NCBI RefSeq assembly: GCF_002154605.1
Contig: NZ_MUNE01000318.1
Span: 1-64,000, forward strand
Source: Streptomyces milbemycinicus
GTDB lineage: Bacteria > Actinomycetota > Actinomycetes > Streptomycetales > Streptomycetaceae
Direction: 5' to 3'
Length of the DNA: 64,000 bases
Shown: piece by piece, positions 24,394 through 33,460 of the stretch
Position numbering within the stretch: the stretch's first letter is position 1
Layout of the letters: each line of letters begins with the position of its first letter
Translations under genes and position numbers: made by a program
Notes under the pieces: model-generated
Told to the model about the DNA's origin: nothing
What the model saw: the letters and a program-made list of their open reading frames with translations, nothing else
The model's database searches: none

Positions 24394-25932
24394 TCAGCGG
24401 GTCGTCATCCAGCGCTCCAGACCCGTCGCGTCGAGCGGCAGCGCCGAGGACAGCACCTCCGCACCCTCCTCGGTGACCAGCAGATCGTCCTCGATGCGCA
24501 TCCCGATCCCGCGCAGCTCCGGCGGGAGGGTGCGGTCGTGCTCGTGGAAGTACAGCCCCGGTTCCACGGTGAGCACCATGCCGGGCGCCATCTTCGCCCC
24601 TTGGTACGCGTCGTAGTCCGCCCGCGCGCAGTCGTGCACATCGAGACCCAGGTGGTGGCCGATGCCACACACCAGATAGCGCCGGTGGTGCTGGCCCTGC
24701 GGGGACAGCGCCTCGTCGACGGAGACCGGCAGCAGCCCCCAGTCGGCGAGGCCCCGCGCCACCACCTCCATCGCGGCGGTGTGGAAGTCGGCGAAGTCCC
24801 GGCCCGGGGCGACGGCGGCCAGGCCCGCCCGGTGCGCCCGCTCCACCAGGTCGTGCGCGGCGCGCTGGGCCGGGCTGAACCGGCCCGAGGCCGGGAAGGT
24901 GCGCGTCACATCGGCGGTGTAGTAACTGTTCGTCTCCACACCCAGGTCCAGCAGCACCGCCTTGTCCTCCGCCACCGGGCCGTCGCAGCGCACCCAGTGC
25001 AGCGTGGCCGCGTGTGCGCCGCTGCCCACGATGGACGCGTAGCCGGGGCCGTTGCCGTGGGTGCGGGCGTAGCGGTCGAAGGTGCCCTGCAGCCAGCGCT
25101 CTCCGCCGCCCGCGATGGCCGCCGGGAACTCGCGCACCACGGCGGCGAATCCCTCGACGGTGCGGTCCACGGCCTGCCGCATCTGCTCGATTTCCCAGGC
25201 GTCCTTGACCATGCGCAGTTCGGACAGGGTACGGCCCAGATCGGCGGACGCGGCGAGTCCGTGGCGGTGTGCGGTGTCGGGGTCGAGCGCGCCGGTCAGC
25301 AGCGGCTTGGTCAGTCCGGCCAGCGCGGCGTCGAGCTCGTCGAGCGGGCGGACGTCCAGGCCCAGCGCCTCGCTCCACTCGTCAAGCCCGGGTGCGCCAC
25401 CGACCCACAGCTCGCCGTGCGCGGCGTCGGCGAAGAACCCCAGATCCCCGGGGCGGGCCGGGGTGGGCAGGTGCAGGGTCGCGTCATGGCCCCCCGGTAC
25501 GGGGCGCAGCACCAGTACGCCGTGCTCCACCCCGCCACACCCGGTCAGCCAGTAGAAGTCGCTGTCCGGGCGGAAGTCGTAGTTGGTGTCGTTGGAACGC
25601 ACCGGAGCGCGCCCGGCGGCCACCACGATCGGCGCTCCCGGGTGGGCGGCGCTGAGCCGCGCCCGGTGGTGTGCGGCGGCGTCCGCGGCTCCCGGCACGG
25701 TCCGGGCGCTGCGGTCGGGGGTGTCCCAGCCCTCCGCCATGAACGCCGCGAAGGAGGGCAGCTCGGCCAGCCGGGGCATACGGGGGTCCAGCCGCGTGGA
25801 CCGCGGCGAGGACTGCGGCGCGGTGGCGGCGGCTTCCGTGGCGGGGGTATCCGTGGCGGGGGTTTCCGTGGCGATGGCGGGAGCCTCCGTGGCGGTGGCG
25901 GTACGGGATCGGGTTGACAGGTCGTCGGTCAT
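24394..25932 (-). CDS. Xaa-Pro aminopeptidase (M24B, PepP-type)
   Basis: A 512-aa two-metal peptidase that removes the residue before proline (or hydroxyproline) from peptides. The pita-bread fold is in the C-terminal half. Metal ligands are visible: two Asp in VLLDLGVETNSYYTADVTRT, His in CGIGHHLGLDVHD, Glu in LTVEPGLYF and Glu in MRIEDDLLVT. The first 45 residues are a low-complexity Thr/Ala/Glu/Pro stretch from an imperfect DNA repeat and are probably disordered. No signal peptide. Last gene of the uptake operon, overlapping the ATPase by four bases. It fits intracellular release of Hyp/Pro from imported peptides. Confidence 0.9.
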   Translation of the reverse strand: MTDDLSTRSRTATATEAPAIATETPATDTPATEAAATAPQSSPRSTRLDPRMPRLAELPSFAAFMAEGWDTPDRSARTVPGAADAAAHHRARLSAAHPGAPIVVAAGRAPVRSNDTNYDFRPDSDFYWLTGCGGVEHGVLVLRPVPGGHDATLHLPTPARPGDLGFFADAAHGELWVGGAPGLDEWSEALGLDVRPLDELDAALAGLTKPLLTGALDPDTAHRHGLAASADLGRTLSELRMVKDAWEIEQMRQAVDRTVEGFAAVVREFPAAIAGGGERWLQGTFDRYARTHGNGPGYASIVGSGAHAATLHWVRCDGPVAEDKAVLLDLGVETNSYYTADVTRTFPASGRFSPAQRAAHDLVERAHRAGLAAVAPGRDFADFHTAAMEVVARGLADWGLLPVSVDEALSPQGQHHRRYLVCGIGHHLGLDVHDCARADYDAYQGAKMAPGMVLTVEPGLYFHEHDRTLPPELRGIGMRIEDDLLVTEEGAEVLSSALPLDATGLERWMTTR

Positions 25933-26825
25933 GGCAGTTCCTCGGGTGAGGCGGTGATGGACGCGTGCTCAGCGGCGCCCTCGCGGCGCCGGCGGTCCCA
26001 TTCCGGGTCGATACGGGGTATCGCGGCCAGCAGGGTGCGGGTGTACGGGTCCCGGGGGCGCTCGAAGACCTCCGCGCAGGGGCCGGACTCCACGATGACA
26101 CCCTGCTTCATCACCGCGATACGGTGCGAAATCCGGCGCACCACGGCGAGGTCGTGGGCGATGAAGAGGTACGAGAAGCCGCTCTCCCGCTGGAGGCGCA
26201 GCAGCAGGTCCATCACCTGTGCCTGCACCGACACATCGAGCGCGGAGACCGCCTCGTCGCAGATCACCAGCTTGGGGCCGACCGCGAGGGCGCGGGCGAT
26301 GCCGATCCGCTGGGCCTGTCCGCCGGAGAACTGCGCCGGGTAGCGGTGCAGATGGTCGGGGTTGAGGCCGACCCGTTCCATCAGCTCCCCGGCGAAGGCC
26401 CGCCGCCCCCCGGGGATGGGAAGCCCCTGGTAGACCAGGGGTGCGGTGAGGATGCGCTCCACGGTGTGGCGGGGGTTGAGCGAGGAGAAGGGGTCCTGGA
26501 AGACGACCTGGACGTCATTGCGGAAGCGGGCCAGGTCGGTCCCGCGGGCATGGGTGACGTCCCGCCCGGCGAACTCGATGGTGCCGTCGGTGGCTTCCAT
26601 CAGCTTCGCCACCAGCCGCGCGGTGGTGGACTTCCCGCTGCCGGACTCGCCCACCAGCGCCAGCGTCTCGTGCGGAAACACCTCGAAGCTGACCGAGTCC
26701 ACGGCGGTGAACACCGATTTGCGCCCCAGCGGACCGCCCCCGCCCCGCGTGGTGAAGCGCTTGGTGAGATCACGGGCGCGCAGCAGCGGCGGTGCATCAG
26801 CTTGGCTGCCTCGGCTGCCGGTCAC
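25929..26825 (-). CDS. Oligopeptide ABC transporter ATPase (DppF/OppF-type)
   Basis: A 298-aa ATPase. Walker A is GESGSGKST, the Q loop VFQDPFSSLNP, the signature FSGGQAQRIGIA (an Ala where Arg is usual in GGQRQR), Walker B KLVICDEAVSALD, and the switch His is in FIAHDLAVV. The C-terminal YTRTLLAAIPRIDP is the OppD/F tail. Pairs with the ATPase encoded just upstream; the genes overlap by four bases. Confidence 0.9.
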   Translation of the reverse strand: MTGSRGSQADAPPLLRARDLTKRFTTRGGGGPLGRKSVFTAVDSVSFEVFPHETLALVGESGSGKSTTARLVAKLMEATDGTIEFAGRDVTHARGTDLARFRNDVQVVFQDPFSSLNPRHTVERILTAPLVYQGLPIPGGRRAFAGELMERVGLNPDHLHRYPAQFSGGQAQRIGIARALAVGPKLVICDEAVSALDVSVQAQVMDLLLRLQRESGFSYLFIAHDLAVVRRISHRIAVMKQGVIVESGPCAEVFERPRDPYTRTLLAAIPRIDPEWDRRRREGAAEHASITASPEELP

Positions 26826-27733
26826 CGGACTTCCTCCTGTGCTGGGGCGGGATCTGTTGGTCGGGCTGGTCGGGCCGTCGGCGATACGACGCCCGGTGCG
26901 GCCAGCTCGTCGTCGATACGCGGGATGCTCTCCAGCAGCATCCGGGTGTAGGGGTGGCGCGGCGCGGAGAAGACCCGCTCCGTGTCGGCGTATTCGAGCT
27001 GTTCCCCGTCGCGCATCACCAGCACCCGCTGGGCGATCGTGGCGATCACCGCCAGGTCGTGGGTGATGAAGAGCATGCCGGTGCCGGTCTGCCGCTTCAG
27101 CTCGGCCAGCAGCTCGAGGATCTGGGACTGCACCGTGACGTCCAGCGCGGTGGTGGGCTCGTCCGCGATGAGCAGGGCGGGTTCGCAGATCAGTGCCATC
27201 GCGATCATGATGCGCTGACGCTGTCCACCGGAGAACTGGTGCGGATAGCGGTCGACCCGCTCGGCCGGGTCCGGGATGCCGACCCGGCCGAGTGCGTCGA
27301 TGGCCATCCGGCGGGCCGCGCGGCGCGAACCGCCGCGGTGGCAGCGGTAGACCTCGGCGATCTGGAGGCCCACCGTGTAGTACGGGTTGAGCGAGGACAG
27401 CGGGTCCTGGAAGACCATGGACATCGCGTTTCCGCGCAGCCGGCGCAGCTCGGCGTCCGGGCGGCCGAGCAGTTCGGTGCCCCGGAACCGGATGCTGCCG
27501 CTGGTGCGCGCGCCCCGTGGGAGCAGCCCCATGACGGCGAGCGCCGTCATGGACTTGCCCGAGCCGGACTCGCCGACGATGCCCAGGGTTTCGTTGTTCC
27601 GCAGAGTGAAGGTGTTGTCGCGGACGACGTCCACCGGTCCGCGAGTGGTCGGGAAGGTCACGGTCAGGCCCTCGACCTCCAGCAGGTCCGCGGACTCGTC
27701 CGGTCCGGCCCGGTGGGCTGGGGATTCGGTCAT
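26822..27733 (-). CDS. Oligopeptide ABC transporter ATPase (DppD/OppD-type)
   Basis: A 303-aa ATPase. Walker A is GESGSGKSMTALAVMG, Q loop VFQDPLSSLNPYYTV, signature FSGGQRQRIMIAMALI, Walker B ALLIADEPTTALDV, switch FITHDLAVI. The start is ATG 27733 (MTESPAHRAG), overlapping the permease stop by four bases; the much longer in-frame extension belongs to another frame of the permease. First ATPase of the importer in the usual D-then-F order. Confidence 0.9.
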   Translation of the reverse strand: MTESPAHRAGPDESADLLEVEGLTVTFPTTRGPVDVVRDNTFTLRNNETLGIVGESGSGKSMTALAVMGLLPRGARTSGSIRFRGTELLGRPDAELRRLRGNAMSMVFQDPLSSLNPYYTVGLQIAEVYRCHRGGSRRAARRMAIDALGRVGIPDPAERVDRYPHQFSGGQRQRIMIAMALICEPALLIADEPTTALDVTVQSQILELLAELKRQTGTGMLFITHDLAVIATIAQRVLVMRDGEQLEYADTERVFSAPRHPYTRMLLESIPRIDDELAAPGVVSPTARPARPTDPAPAQEEVR

Positions 27734-28725
27734 GACGCGGTGGTCCTTACGCGCGGGTCCAGCGCCGTGTAGAGCAGGTCGACCACGACGTTGCCGATCA
27801 CCACGAAGAACGCCGCCAGCAGCGTGACCGCCATGATCACCGGCTGGTCGTTCTTCGCGATCGCGTCCGAGGCCATCTTGCCCACGCCGTTGAGGCCGAA
27901 GACGGTTTCGGTGATGAGGGCGCCGCCGAGCAGACCGGCGAAGTCCATCCCGAAGATGGTGACGATCGGGGTGAGCGCCGGCCGCAGCGCATGCCGGCGG
28001 AGTATCAGGACCGGCCCGAGCCCCTTGGCGCGGGCCGTGCGCATGAAGTTCTCGGCGAGCGTGTCGATGACGTTGGCCCGGGTCATCCGGGCGTAGAGAC
28101 AGGCGTATCCGATGGCGAGCACGATCCACGGCATCAGATACGACTGGAACCAGGCCACCGGATCGTCGCCGAACGGGATCGCCGCGGGAAACGGCAGCAC
28201 TTGCCACTTGACCACCAGCAGGTACTGGAGCGCCAGGGCGAGTACGTACGGGGGGATGCTGGAGCCGCCGAGCGCCAGCGCCATGGTGGAGCGGTCCCAC
28301 CACGTACCCTCCTTGACCCCGCTCAGCAGCCCGATGGTGACCCCGCCGAGCAGCCAGAGCACGGCCGCGCCGACGGCGACGGTGACGCTCACCGGGAGCC
28401 GCTCGAGGACCATCTCCCACACCGACTGGCCGCTCTGGAAGCTGTAGCCGAGGCAGGGGGCGGGGCAGTGGACCAGATTGGCGCCCGAGCCGTAGTCCCG
28501 GCCGGCCACGATGCCGCGCAGGAAGTCCCCCAGCTGCTGAAGGAAGGGGCGGTCGAGGCCGAGGGAGGTCCGGATCGTGTCGATGCGCTCCGGTGTGCAG
28601 GTCTTGCCGCAGATCATCACCGCGGGGTCGGGTGAGAGCTGGAAGAAGATGACATAGGTGAACACACAGACTGCCAGCAGGATGACCAGCACCCAGGAGA
28701 GCCGGCCGGCGACGTAGCGGAGCAT
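27730..28725 (-). CDS. Oligopeptide ABC transporter permease (DppB-type)
   Basis: A 331-aa inner-membrane subunit with about six membrane segments. The first is WVLVILLAVCVFTYVIFFQL. The family's long outer loop after TM1 carries two Cys in an ICGKTC motif, and the EAA contact loop is near ENFMRTARAKGLGP. One-base overlap with the other permease gene (TGATG). It forms the channel with the DppC-type partner. Confidence 0.9.
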   Translation of the reverse strand: MLRYVAGRLSWVLVILLAVCVFTYVIFFQLSPDPAVMICGKTCTPERIDTIRTSLGLDRPFLQQLGDFLRGIVAGRDYGSGANLVHCPAPCLGYSFQSGQSVWEMVLERLPVSVTVAVGAAVLWLLGGVTIGLLSGVKEGTWWDRSTMALALGGSSIPPYVLALALQYLLVVKWQVLPFPAAIPFGDDPVAWFQSYLMPWIVLAIGYACLYARMTRANVIDTLAENFMRTARAKGLGPVLILRRHALRPALTPIVTIFGMDFAGLLGGALITETVFGLNGVGKMASDAIAKNDQPVIMAVTLLAAFFVVIGNVVVDLLYTALDPRVRTTAS

Positions 28726-29684
28726 CAGGAGGCCTCCCCCGCGTCCAGGGCGTGCCGCAGCCGGTCGCCCACCACGGTCAGGGCGAGCACGGTGCCGAAG
28801 AGGAAGGCGCCGGGGATCACGAAGTACATCGGGTCCACCTGGTACCAGCTGACCGAGTTGGCGATCATCTGCCCCCAGGAGGCGGTCGGCGGGGTGACCC
28901 CGACGCCGAGGAAGGAGAGTCCGGCCTCGGTGCCGATGTATCCGGGCACGGCGAGCGTGGTCATCACGATGATGGTGCTGCGCAGATTGGGCAGGATCTC
29001 CGCGAAGATCAGCGCCCGGCTGCCGGCCCCGGAGGCCCGCGCCGCCTCGACGAACTCCCGGCCCGTCAGGGTCAGCGTCTGACCGCGCACCACACGCGCC
29101 AGATACGGCCAGCCGAAGACACTCAACACGATCACCAGCAGTACCGGGCGGTTGCCGGCCGGCAGCGCGGACAGCACCGCGATCATGAAGATCAGGGCCG
29201 GGAAGGCCATCAGGAAGTCCATCAGCCGGGAGATGACCTGGTCCACCCAGCGGCCGTAGAACCCGGCCAGCAGGCCGAGCACCACGCCGATGACGGTGGT
29301 CAGGAGGGTCGCGGAGACGGCGATCAGCATCGAGATCCGCGCCCCGTAGGCGATCCGGACCAGGATGTCGCGGCCGTTCTGCGGTTCCACGCCCAGCCAG
29401 TGGTCGCCGCTGATGCCACCGAGCGACCCCTTGGGCAGCCCGCCCAGGTCCTTGTCGACGGCCGCGCTGTCGAAGGTGTCCGGGCCGTGCCCGGCCAGCG
29501 TGCCGATCAGCGGCGCGAAGAGGGCCATCAGCACGATCAGGACGAGAAACGCGGTGCTGAGCACGGCCCCGATGTCGCGCCGCAGCTCGCGCAGGACACG
29601 TCGCGCGGTGCCGCCGGGCGGCGCGGCGCCGGTCGGTGGCGAGGGCAGTGACGGCTGCGCCTCGTGGAGGGTGGTGGTCGCCAT
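28725..29684 (-). CDS. Oligopeptide ABC transporter permease (DppC-type)
   Basis: A 319-aa permease with the DppC layout: a charged N terminus (RRVLRELRRDIGAVL), one membrane segment, an outer loop with DHWLGVEPQNGRDILVRIAYG, then five more segments with the EAA loop at FVEAARASGAGSRALIFAEI. The start is ATG 29684, five bases after the binding-protein stop. Order here is binding protein, C, B, D, F rather than the commoner A, B, C. Confidence 0.9.
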   Translation of the reverse strand: MATTTLHEAQPSLPSPPTGAAPPGGTARRVLRELRRDIGAVLSTAFLVLIVLMALFAPLIGTLAGHGPDTFDSAAVDKDLGGLPKGSLGGISGDHWLGVEPQNGRDILVRIAYGARISMLIAVSATLLTTVIGVVLGLLAGFYGRWVDQVISRLMDFLMAFPALIFMIAVLSALPAGNRPVLLVIVLSVFGWPYLARVVRGQTLTLTGREFVEAARASGAGSRALIFAEILPNLRSTIIVMTTLAVPGYIGTEAGLSFLGVGVTPPTASWGQMIANSVSWYQVDPMYFVIPGAFLFGTVLALTVVGDRLRHALDAGEAS

Positions 29685-29689
29685 GCCGG

Positions 29690-31387
29690 TTACTTCTTCG
29701 GGTCCGCGAGGCCGATGCCGACCAGGTCGATTCCGCCGCTGTACGAGATCGAGGTGTGGGCGCCCGCGATATTGGTGCCGACCACCAGCACGGTCTTGGA
29801 GTAGTTGAGCGGCACGATCGGGGCGCGCTTCATGATCTCGGCGTCGAGCTTGCCGTAGGCCTCGTTCTGCGCCGTCTCGTCCTCCATCGCCGCGATCTCG
29901 TCGATGCGCTTCTGGATCTTCTTGTCGTCGAGCATGGAGAGCACCGAGTTGCCCTTGTCGGAGATGAGGCGTCCGTCGAACAGCGGCGGCAGGAAGGTGG
30001 TGCCGCCCGGCCAGTCCGGGCACCAGCCGGTGAGCGCCGCGTCGTGCTGCTGTGAGGGCGTGCCGATGACCTCGTAGAAGGTCGAGGTGTCAATGGTGTT
30101 GATCTTCACCTTGATGCCCACCCGCTTCAGCCCCTGCTGGACGGCCACCGCCACCGCCTGCTCGGTGGCGTTGGCGCGGGCGTCCACGGTGAGGGTGAAG
30201 CCCTTGGACTGGCCGGCCTCGGCCAGCAGTTTGCGGGCGGCTTCCGGATCGCCGGTGCCGTCCTTGGAGGGATACACATCCGTGGCGTCCCGCCCGGGGA
30301 TCGACGGGGGCTCGATGGAGGTGGCCGCGGTGGCCAGGGCGGAGCCGCCGAGGGCGTCCACCGTGGTCTGCTTGTTGACGGCGTACTCGATCGCCTGGCG
30401 CACCCGGACGTCCCGGAGCGGCCCCTTGGTGGTGTTCAGGCTCATATACGTGGTGCAGCCGGTCACGCCGGCGAGCGTGCGCTGCTTGAGCTGCGGTGTC
30501 TGGAGCCGGGCGATGGTCGCGGGCTGCACCTTGGGGCCGACGGCGTTGATGTCCTTGCCCTGCCCCGCTATCAGACGCTCGTCGATGGTCGCCGCGTCCA
30601 GGCCGAAGGTCCATACGAAACTGTCCGGGCGGGCGGCGCGCACCGTGTCGGTGGAGCGCTTCCAGTGCTTGTTGCGGACCAGCTCGAGCGACGAGCCCCG
30701 CCGGTAGTTCGCCACCTCGTACGGGCCGGACGCGATCGGCTTGGTGTCGAAGGCGGCCTTGGCGCCGGTGCCCTTGGGGAAGGGGGTGAAGTTCGGCTGT
30801 GCGACGACGCTGGAGAACTGCGGATAGGACTTCTTGAGATGGAAGACGATGGTGCGCTCGTCAGGGGTCTCGATGGTGTCCAGGTCGCCCGACTGGTACG
30901 GGCCCTTGTAGTCGGCGGGTGCGGCGATGACCTGCTTGGCGTACGGCGAGCCGATGCCCGCGTCGGGATCCCAGGCCCGCTCCACGCCGAACTTGACGTC
31001 CTGGCTGGTGATCGGGGCGCCGTTCTGGAAGAACAGCCCCTTCTTGAGGGTGAAGGTCCAGGTCTTGTTGTTCTCGGACGCCCGGCCGGTGTCGGTGGCC
31101 AGATCGCCGACGATCTTCGTCCCGTCGCTGTGCGGACCGGCCGCCTCCCGGGTGGTGAGGGTGCGGTAGATCAGGCGGTAGAAGTTGTTGACCCCGCCGT
31201 CGAAGCCGCGCGCCGGATCGAGGTGCGAGAAGTCGGGCTTCTCCAGGAAGTGCACGGTGCCGCCGGTGGCGGGGTCCGCGGTGGGCTTGGCCTGGCCGGA
31301 GGCGGCCGGGCCGCCTCCGCTGCAGGCGGTGAGGGTCAGGGGAATGGCAGTACACAGGGCGGCGCAGGACAGGACGGCTCTTCTCAT
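29690..31387 (-). CDS. Peptide-binding lipoprotein of the ABC importer
   Basis: A 565-aa family-5 solute-binding protein. ATG 31387 has GGAGAAGG upstream and opens a lipoprotein signal (MRRAVLSCAALCTAIPLTLT) with lipobox LTAC, so the Cys is lipidated and the protein is tethered outside the membrane. Typical family motifs follow: GGTVHFLEKPDFSHLDPARG, SQDVKFGVERAWDP and AIEYAVNKQTTVDALGG. Next to GH127 and Xaa-Pro aminopeptidase genes, its ligand is plausibly a Hyp-rich, perhaps arabinosylated, peptide; the family alone only says peptide or similar solute. Confidence 0.9.
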   Translation of the reverse strand: MRRAVLSCAALCTAIPLTLTACSGGGPAASGQAKPTADPATGGTVHFLEKPDFSHLDPARGFDGGVNNFYRLIYRTLTTREAAGPHSDGTKIVGDLATDTGRASENNKTWTFTLKKGLFFQNGAPITSQDVKFGVERAWDPDAGIGSPYAKQVIAAPADYKGPYQSGDLDTIETPDERTIVFHLKKSYPQFSSVVAQPNFTPFPKGTGAKAAFDTKPIASGPYEVANYRRGSSLELVRNKHWKRSTDTVRAARPDSFVWTFGLDAATIDERLIAGQGKDINAVGPKVQPATIARLQTPQLKQRTLAGVTGCTTYMSLNTTKGPLRDVRVRQAIEYAVNKQTTVDALGGSALATAATSIEPPSIPGRDATDVYPSKDGTGDPEAARKLLAEAGQSKGFTLTVDARANATEQAVAVAVQQGLKRVGIKVKINTIDTSTFYEVIGTPSQQHDAALTGWCPDWPGGTTFLPPLFDGRLISDKGNSVLSMLDDKKIQKRIDEIAAMEDETAQNEAYGKLDAEIMKRAPIVPLNYSKTVLVVGTNIAGAHTSISYSGGIDLVGIGLADPKK

Positions 31388-31478
31388 GGCACCTTCTCCG
31401 GGAGTGAGCAACGTGCGGACATGGGACGTACGCGGGGGGACGTACATGTGGGGGGGGAGAGATACGGGCGTGGGGTGA

Positions 31479-33428
31479 TCAGGTGTTTCTGATCCACACC
31501 CGCATGGGGCCGGGCTCTCGGTTGCCCCAGGCGAAATACGGAACGAGGGTCAGCTCGGCGGTGTCGGTGTCGGTGCCGGTGCCGGGCTGCGCCTGCTGCG
31601 GGCCGGTCGCGAGCACGGGATACAGCTCGGGTGAGGGCGGCGGCGCGACATCCGCGGTGACCCCGATCAGCGGCGCTCCCGACGGCACACCATCGGATTC
31701 CGGGGCGACCGCGGTCCGGGCGGCCGCGATGTGTTCGGCGCCGATCACCACGTCGTCGACACCGGCCGGGCAGTCCTGCTGCTCCACGCAGTAGACCAGC
31801 GGCCCCCGGGCCACCGCGACCGTGCCGCGCGTCGCGTCCAGGTAGGGGTGGGAGACATGGCCGCGGACCGGCATGGGCAGGCTCAGCCGCAGTTCGTCAC
31901 CCGGGCGCCAGCGCCGCTCGACGGTCAGCCAGCCGTCCGACACGTCCCCGGCCGCGGTCTCTTCGCCCGCCGTGCCCACCGTGAGCCGGACCTGTCCGGG
32001 GTCCGCCCAGCCGGGCACCCGGAGCGAGATCCGGTACGGCTCGTCGGGCGCCCGGCGTACGGTGAGCCGCACCTCGCCGTCCCACGGATAGCCGGTCGCC
32101 ATGTCCAGCGCGGCCTCCGCCCCGTCCACACCGGCCTGGGCGTACCCCGCGACCAGCAGTTCCCCCGGCCGTTCCGCGACGAGGAAGTCGGCGAGCTGGG
32201 CCATCCAGCGCACCACGTTGGGCGGGCAGCAGGGGCAGCTGAACCAGGCCTGGCGCAGCGGCTCGCCGCCCTCCTCGGCCCCGCTGCGCTGCTCGTGGTC
32301 GGGGCGCCGCTGCAGCGGGTTGTCGTAGAAGAAGGCGCGCCCGTCCGCTGAAAGACCCACGGCGAACGCGTTGTACAGGACGCGCTCCAGGACATCGGGG
32401 TAGCGGGCGTCGCCGGTGGCCAGGAACATCCGCCAGGCCCACTGCATGGTGCCGATGGCCGCGCAGGTCTCGCTGTAGGAGCGTTCGGAGGGGAGTTCGT
32501 AACGGTCCCCCACGGCCTCGTCGGAGTGGCGGCTGCCCAGCCCGCCCGTCACATACAGCTTGGTGGCCACCATGTCGTCCCACAGCCGCCGCAGCGCGTC
32601 GAGCAGGGTGCGGTCGCCGGTTTCCAGGAACACATCGGTGGCGCCCGCGGCCAGGTAGGCCATCCGCACCGCGTGTCCGGTCACCGACGGGAGTTCACGC
32701 AGCGGCAGATGGTCCTGGAAGTACGCGGAGCCCATGCCCCGCGATGGCACAGTGCCCCGGCCTCGGCGGTCGACGAACAGCCGGGCCTGGGTCAGATACC
32801 GCTCGTCGCCGGTCTCCCGGTACAACTCCACCAGGGCCATTTCGACTTCGGGATGGCCGCAGACCGCATCCTCGCCCTGCGGTCCGTAGCGCTCCACCAC
32901 CAGATCCGCGAAGCGGACGGCCACGTCCAGCAGGCGTTTGTCCCCGAGCTGCCGGTGAGCGGCGACCGCGGCCTGGATGAGGTGACCGAGGTTGTACATT
33001 TCATGACCCCAGGAAAGATCTTCCCAGGGCGCCTTGGCGCAGTCGGGATCCTGGAAGAAAGAGTTGAGATAGCCGTCCGGGGCCTGGACGCGCTCCAGCA
33101 GGTCCACGGTCTCCTCGTAGAAGTCCCGCATCGCCTGCCGGCCACCGTCGTCGTCCGGCCGCGCCAGCTCGTAGGCCAAGCCCTCCAAGGTCTTGTAGAG
33201 GTCGGTGTCCAGGAACGGATACCGGCCGCGGTAGGGCGTGTCCTGCCGCTTCTCGTCCGACACCTCGGGCAGCAGCCGGCGGAGGTTGTCGAGGTTACCG
33301 GCCTTCCTGAGCTGCTCCAGCGTATGCGGCGCGGTGGCCTCGCGGTTGCGCCGCTGCCAGTCGGCCAGCAGTCCCCCGGTGATACGCACGCGTGAGCCAC
33401 CCAGGGGCGTCACAGTCTGACGAGCCAT
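31479..33428 (-). CDS. GH127 beta-L-arabinofuranosidase (HypBA1-like)
   Basis: A 649-aa family GH127 (DUF1680) enzyme. The Zn/catalytic set matches HypBA1: E320 and C322 in SYSETCAAIG, and C400/C401 in FSCPCCPPNVV, corresponding to Glu338, Cys340, Cys417 and Cys418 there. The (alpha/alpha)6 barrel includes WGHEMYNLGHLIQAAVAAH; a beta-sandwich tail follows. ATG 33428 has GGAGG five bases upstream; upstream in-frame codons lie in the operator and promoter. No signal peptide, so it acts on imported substrate. HypBA1 removes beta-L-arabinofuranose from hydroxyproline glycans of extensin, which fits the peptide importer and hydroxyproline genes here. First gene of the uptake operon. Confidence 0.9.
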   Translation of the reverse strand: MARQTVTPLGGSRVRITGGLLADWQRRNREATAPHTLEQLRKAGNLDNLRRLLPEVSDEKRQDTPYRGRYPFLDTDLYKTLEGLAYELARPDDDGGRQAMRDFYEETVDLLERVQAPDGYLNSFFQDPDCAKAPWEDLSWGHEMYNLGHLIQAAVAAHRQLGDKRLLDVAVRFADLVVERYGPQGEDAVCGHPEVEMALVELYRETGDERYLTQARLFVDRRGRGTVPSRGMGSAYFQDHLPLRELPSVTGHAVRMAYLAAGATDVFLETGDRTLLDALRRLWDDMVATKLYVTGGLGSRHSDEAVGDRYELPSERSYSETCAAIGTMQWAWRMFLATGDARYPDVLERVLYNAFAVGLSADGRAFFYDNPLQRRPDHEQRSGAEEGGEPLRQAWFSCPCCPPNVVRWMAQLADFLVAERPGELLVAGYAQAGVDGAEAALDMATGYPWDGEVRLTVRRAPDEPYRISLRVPGWADPGQVRLTVGTAGEETAAGDVSDGWLTVERRWRPGDELRLSLPMPVRGHVSHPYLDATRGTVAVARGPLVYCVEQQDCPAGVDDVVIGAEHIAAARTAVAPESDGVPSGAPLIGVTADVAPPPSPELYPVLATGPQQAQPGTGTDTDTAELTLVPYFAWGNREPGPMRVWIRNT

Positions 33429-33436
33429 CCGACCTC

Positions 33437-33459
33437 CAGTGCCGTGTAGCATTGCACTG
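33437..33459. promoter_or_regulatory. Shared GntR-type operator, site 2
   Basis: On the minus strand CAGTGCAATGC, T, ACACGGCACTG, eight bases before the GH127 ATG and abutting its ribosome site. It matches site 1 (24286-24308) at 20 of 23 positions. It sits directly downstream of a good -35/-10 pair, over the expected transcription start, so a bound repressor would block initiation. Confidence 0.78.
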
Positions 33460-33460
33460 C

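Noticed and set aside
25800-25925. Imperfect GGCGG/CCGTGG repeats considered as a non-coding minisatellite
   Set aside because: They are in frame and encode the Thr/Ala/Glu-rich N terminus of the aminopeptidase gene.
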